Shown piece after piece: positions 19,397 through 21,613 of a stretch of DNA of 21,613 bases. This DNA is from Plantago elongata (taxonomy: Eukaryota > Streptophyta > Magnoliopsida > Lamiales > Plantaginaceae), in contig JAYMSP010002996.1 of the NCBI GenBank assembly GCA_036897095.1, forward strand, positions 1-21,613, written 5' to 3'. Position 1 is the stretch's first letter, and every line of letters starts with the position of its first letter. The notes beneath the pieces were generated by a model that was not told the DNA's origin, did not search any database, and was given only the letters and a program-made list of their open reading frames with translations. A program made the translations under genes and the position numbers.

Positions 19397-19588
19397 ATCG
19401 GGCAATCCCAACAACTTCTTCCTCACTTCTTCTTCTCTTCTTCTTCAGTTCATTTGCCCGTTTTTTGGGTATTCCGGTTACATTGGGCGGTTCCGGACAA
19501 ACTTGGTGTCTTTGCGAAGCTCGTGAGACGAGTATTCACTTTGTTCGATCAATTTCAAGTTTCTTCCGCTATTTAATCCATATTCGAG
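19397..19588 (+). other. CACTA transcript leader exon (predicted)
   Basis: A pyrimidine-rich stretch (CTTCTTCTTCTCTTCTTCTT near 19425) is followed by less AT-rich sequence ending ATATTCGAG|GTATTTAG. This looks like a non-coding first exon with its donor. The open frame across it is made mostly of the repeats and is not a credible protein. Confidence 0.4.
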
Positions 19589-20202
19589 GTATTTAGCAAA
19601 ACCCTTATTATTTCAAATTTGAGAATTTTATATCTTTTGAAGTGTTATGCAGTTAGTTTTAGATGTGCAATTGATGTATTTGTGAAGTGTATATAGTTCC
19701 TAAATTAGTTTAAATTGATATTCGTATATGTTGGTTTGATTAGGAGTATAATTGTATATGTGAAGTATGCAAAATTTGTTTAAATAGAATGATAATGTGA
19801 AGTAATTGATGTATATGTGAAGTATGTAGAAGCTAAATTAGTTTAAATTTATATTCGTATATGTTGGTATAAACCTCGACGGAAGACAATTCAAATTGAT
19901 ATATGTATGAAGAAATAGTAGATAAATTAGTTTAATTTGAAATATTAATATGTAATAGGATTATATTAAGAATTAGTTGAGCGTTATGAGACCGTTATTT
20001 TTGTTTTTGATTTTGGGAATTATGTTAATTTTGACTAAGTTGAGTAGTTGAATGTTTACGGTAGTATACTAGCTAGGTATGTCAACCTTGAGATAAGGAA
20101 TTGATTCAATTTAAATATCCGTCGTAGTAACTTTGAGACCGTTTGATGATTATAACGACGAAATTTAGTAAGACCTAATAAATTTAGATGTGTCAGGTTA
20201 AA
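19589..20202 (+). other. CACTA intron-like region with internal direct repeat
   Basis: AT-rich, non-coding. A ~66-base block recurs at 19669-19735 and 19804-19868: AATTGATGTATWTGTGAAGT at the start and TAAATTAGTTTAAATT then ATTCGTATATGTTGGT at the end, about 135 bases apart. It probably forms the intron between the leader and the first coding module. Confidence 0.55.
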
Positions 20203-20204
20203 AA

Positions 20205-20463
20205 TGAGTACCGATCGGGAATGGATGTACCGTCGTAAAGTAAATGGGGGAGTTCAATGTGAAAGGAGTAGAAGCTTTTGTTGAATTTGCAATGTTGAAT
20301 TTGCAATGTTAAATTTGACATGTGTAAGTGAGGGGTTGATAATGTGCCCTTGCACATCAGAAACATGCAGCAATACAAAGTTTTTGAATATGCAACCGTA
20401 GTTGATCACTTGATACGGAATGGATTCATGGATGATTATGAGGTATGGGATCATCATGGTTAG
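20205..20463 (+). pseudogene. Degenerate transposase-associated zinc module, upstream copy
   Basis: The frame from ATG at 20205 begins MSTDREWMYRRKVNGG. It later shows LTCVSEGLIMCPC and, in another frame, VDHLIRNGFMDDYEVWDHHG. These are the parts of the Transpos_assoc domain found at the N-terminus of CACTA transposases. A stop, frame changes and a short internal tandem duplication (GTTGAATTTGCAAT, 20278-20306) break it. It is clearly diverged from the downstream copy at 20892, roughly two-thirds alike by eye, so it is not a recent duplicate. Confidence 0.7.
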
Positions 20464-20891
20464 GAACCAAGATATTCTCCACAATATTTACAATGGAGGG
20501 AGAGGCGTGGGTTTGGGTATCCTATTGAAGTCTTGTGGATAGATCTACTGTAGTGAAGTGTAGATTGGAGCGGTACAACGAAATTATGAACGAAATCAGT
20601 AATTAGGAGATGATTAATATCTAAAATATCTTGACTCGGATATGTACTAGCTAGGATTATATGAATTAGTAGTATTAAACGTGAGTTGCATGTAATTTTG
20701 AATAATATTGAATTATTGTAATGTAAACGCATGTAATTCATCATTTTATTAGATTTTGAGTATGAATTTACTTTAACTAATTGTAATGAGAAATGCATTG
20801 AATAAACTGTAAACAATAATTGAAGACGGAAGTTAATAATGTTCTAAATCTAATAATTTAAGACGTAGGTTAATATTATTACTCATCAATT
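20464..20891. other. Spacer between the two zinc modules
   Basis: About 430 AT-rich bases with no supported gene. The first ~60 bases may still belong to the degenerate copy. No CACTA terminus with subterminal repeats is seen here, so there is no direct sign that one element was inserted into another at this point. Confidence 0.4.
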
Positions 20892-21392
20892 ATGAATCCT
20901 GATCGTTCATGGATGTATCAACGAACTATTAATGGGAGACTTGAGGCACGTTTCGTGGAAGGGGTTGAAGCTTTCATTGCTTCTGCAATGGCACAAACCA
21001 ATTGTTTGAGTGAAGGGATGATGATGTGCCCTTGTAATCATAACAAATGTAGAAATAGGCAATATTTGCCTCTTGCAACGGTGATGGACCATTTGAAACG
21101 TAAGAGCTTCGTTTCTGAGTATTTTGTATGGACTTCTCATGGTGAGACGCCAATACCTTTCATGGATTACGTAAACTTGAAGCGTAAAAGAAAGAAGGAA
21201 AATGTGATGAAAAATACTAAGAGTACCACATCTGATGCTAATTCTGATCATGAACGAGTTGAGCAAATGGTGTATGATGTTGCAGGTCATGAGTTTATGG
21301 ACGACAACACAGAGCCACTAACGGGTGAGGATGTGGAGAGCCACCTAAACCTGTTTATCCAGGGTGCAAGCTCACAGAGTGGGTACAACTAA
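20892..21392 (+). CDS. CACTA transposase N-terminus (Transpos_assoc domain)
   Basis: A 166-residue open frame starting MNPDRSWMYQRTINGRLEAR. Residues 1-85 form the transposase-associated domain: MCPCNHNKCRNRQYLP near residues 50-65 gives the cysteine cluster, followed by VMDHLKRKSF and YFVWTSHGE. This zinc-binding module precedes the tnp2 catalytic part in En/Spm transposases and probably helps bind DNA. Next come a basic patch (NLKRKRKKENVMKN) and an acidic linker. The frame then closes at SQSGYN. The matching downstream transposase resumes in another frame at about 21371, and the conserved stretch normally between them is absent. An internal deletion with frame loss is the likely cause, although an unusual intron cannot be excluded. 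Confidence 0.75.
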   Translation: MNPDRSWMYQRTINGRLEARFVEGVEAFIASAMAQTNCLSEGMMMCPCNHNKCRNRQYLPLATVMDHLKRKSFVSEYFVWTSHGETPIPFMDYVNLKRKRKKENVMKNTKSTTSDANSDHERVEQMVYDVAGHEFMDDNTEPLTGEDVESHLNLFIQGASSQSGYN

Positions 21393-21613
21393 TGAAGGAG
21401 CTCACTCCTGACCCAAACCTAGTTCCCAGTAACTTTTACCAGGCAAAGAAAAAGAGGCGGGGAATGGGGTTGCCAATGGAAACCATAGATTGTTGTCCTG
21501 AAATGTGTATGATCTATTGGGGCGAGGATGCGAATCTATTGGAATGCAAGTTTTGTGGGAAGGATCGCTACAAACGTTACAAGGAGTTCGCCTCAAATAA
21601 ACGTCAGAAGAAA
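21371..21613 (+). pseudogene. CACTA tnp2-type transposase segment, cut by window end
   Basis: An open frame of 81 codons continues to the last base: LTEWVQLMKELTPDPNLVPS, then NFYQAKKKRRGMGLPMETID, CCPEMCMIYWGEDANLLECK, FCGKDRYK. The CC...C and CxxC cysteines around a WGED core are typical of the start of the tnp2 transposase region. It lies in a different frame from the upstream module at 20892. The catalytic residues lie beyond the window. Without a splice joining them, the two segments cannot form one protein as the sequence stands. Confidence 0.75.

Larger units (their letters stand above)
19038..21613 (+). mobile_element. CACTA (En/Spm) DNA transposon, 5' part, runs off window
   Basis: The element begins CACTACAAAAATGTAGGAG at 19038, directly after the flank TTG (19035-19037), a possible 3-base target duplication. 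Within 360 bases there are many direct and inverted copies of a GACGGAT motif, the classic subterminal repeats bound by the element's own protein. A leader exon, an AT-rich intron-like stretch and transposase-related coding modules follow in the same direction. The 3' end lies beyond the window, so total length and the second copy of the target site are unknown. Confidence 0.85.

Noticed and set aside
20549-20555. TGTAGTG as a CACTA 3' terminus
   Set aside because: It is the reverse complement of CACTACA, but there are no subterminal repeats before it and the next three bases (AAG) do not match the TTG flank at 19035-19037.
20460-20816. 118-codon minus-strand open frame in the CACTA element
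   Set aside because: AT-rich spacer sequence; low-complexity product with no similarity to CACTA proteins.

Overview
The window is nuclear DNA of a flowering plant, a eudicot and possibly an asterid (the last is a weak guess). It is AT-rich, has short exons split by spliceosomal introns, and carries typical plant mobile elements: Helitron, CACTA, hAT-like and Stowaway-like. Two host genes can be reconstructed. No bacterial features, CRISPR arrays, rRNA genes or recognisable tRNA genes were seen, and no retroviral or LTR element was recognised.

Layout. 1-300 is a strongly strand-asymmetric, G-poor stretch, probably the end of a MITE. 1319-2034 is a three-exon calmodulin-like gene (150 aa) with a degenerate second EF-hand. 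2722-8217 is a 5.5-kb Helitron on the minus strand. Both ends are recognisable: TC start, hairpin plus CTAG end, and insertion between A and T. It holds a decayed helicase gene, no visible Rep nuclease, an apparent captured F-box gene fragment and an internal tandem duplication. 8700-16730 is a complete SEC24 gene (COPII coat, 12 coding exons, 1031 aa) with a leader intron and one GC-AG intron.

16740-21613 is a transposon-dense block: a GC-rich palindromic patch, a broken reading frame for an unrecognised lysine-rich protein, a Stowaway-like MITE, and a ~75-bp minisatellite. A 366-bp GAGCTCG-rich hAT-like element with an 8-bp target duplication sits inside the minisatellite. A CACTA (En/Spm) element begins exactly at the minisatellite's other end and runs off the window. 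The CACTA part in view has subterminal GACGGAT repeats, a non-coding first exon, and two diverged copies of the transposase-associated zinc module. The downstream copy is intact at its N-terminus but joined out of frame to a tnp2-type transposase segment.

The two host genes are functionally unrelated: calcium signalling and ER-to-Golgi vesicle budding. The rest is the history of mobile DNA between and after them. I found no clearly new biological system. The most useful observations are the delimited Helitron with its probable captured F-box exons, the nested insertions in the minisatellite, the double zinc module in the CACTA element, the unrecognised frame at 17061, and the GC-AG intron in SEC24. 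All similarity statements rest on remembered family sequences, not on searches.
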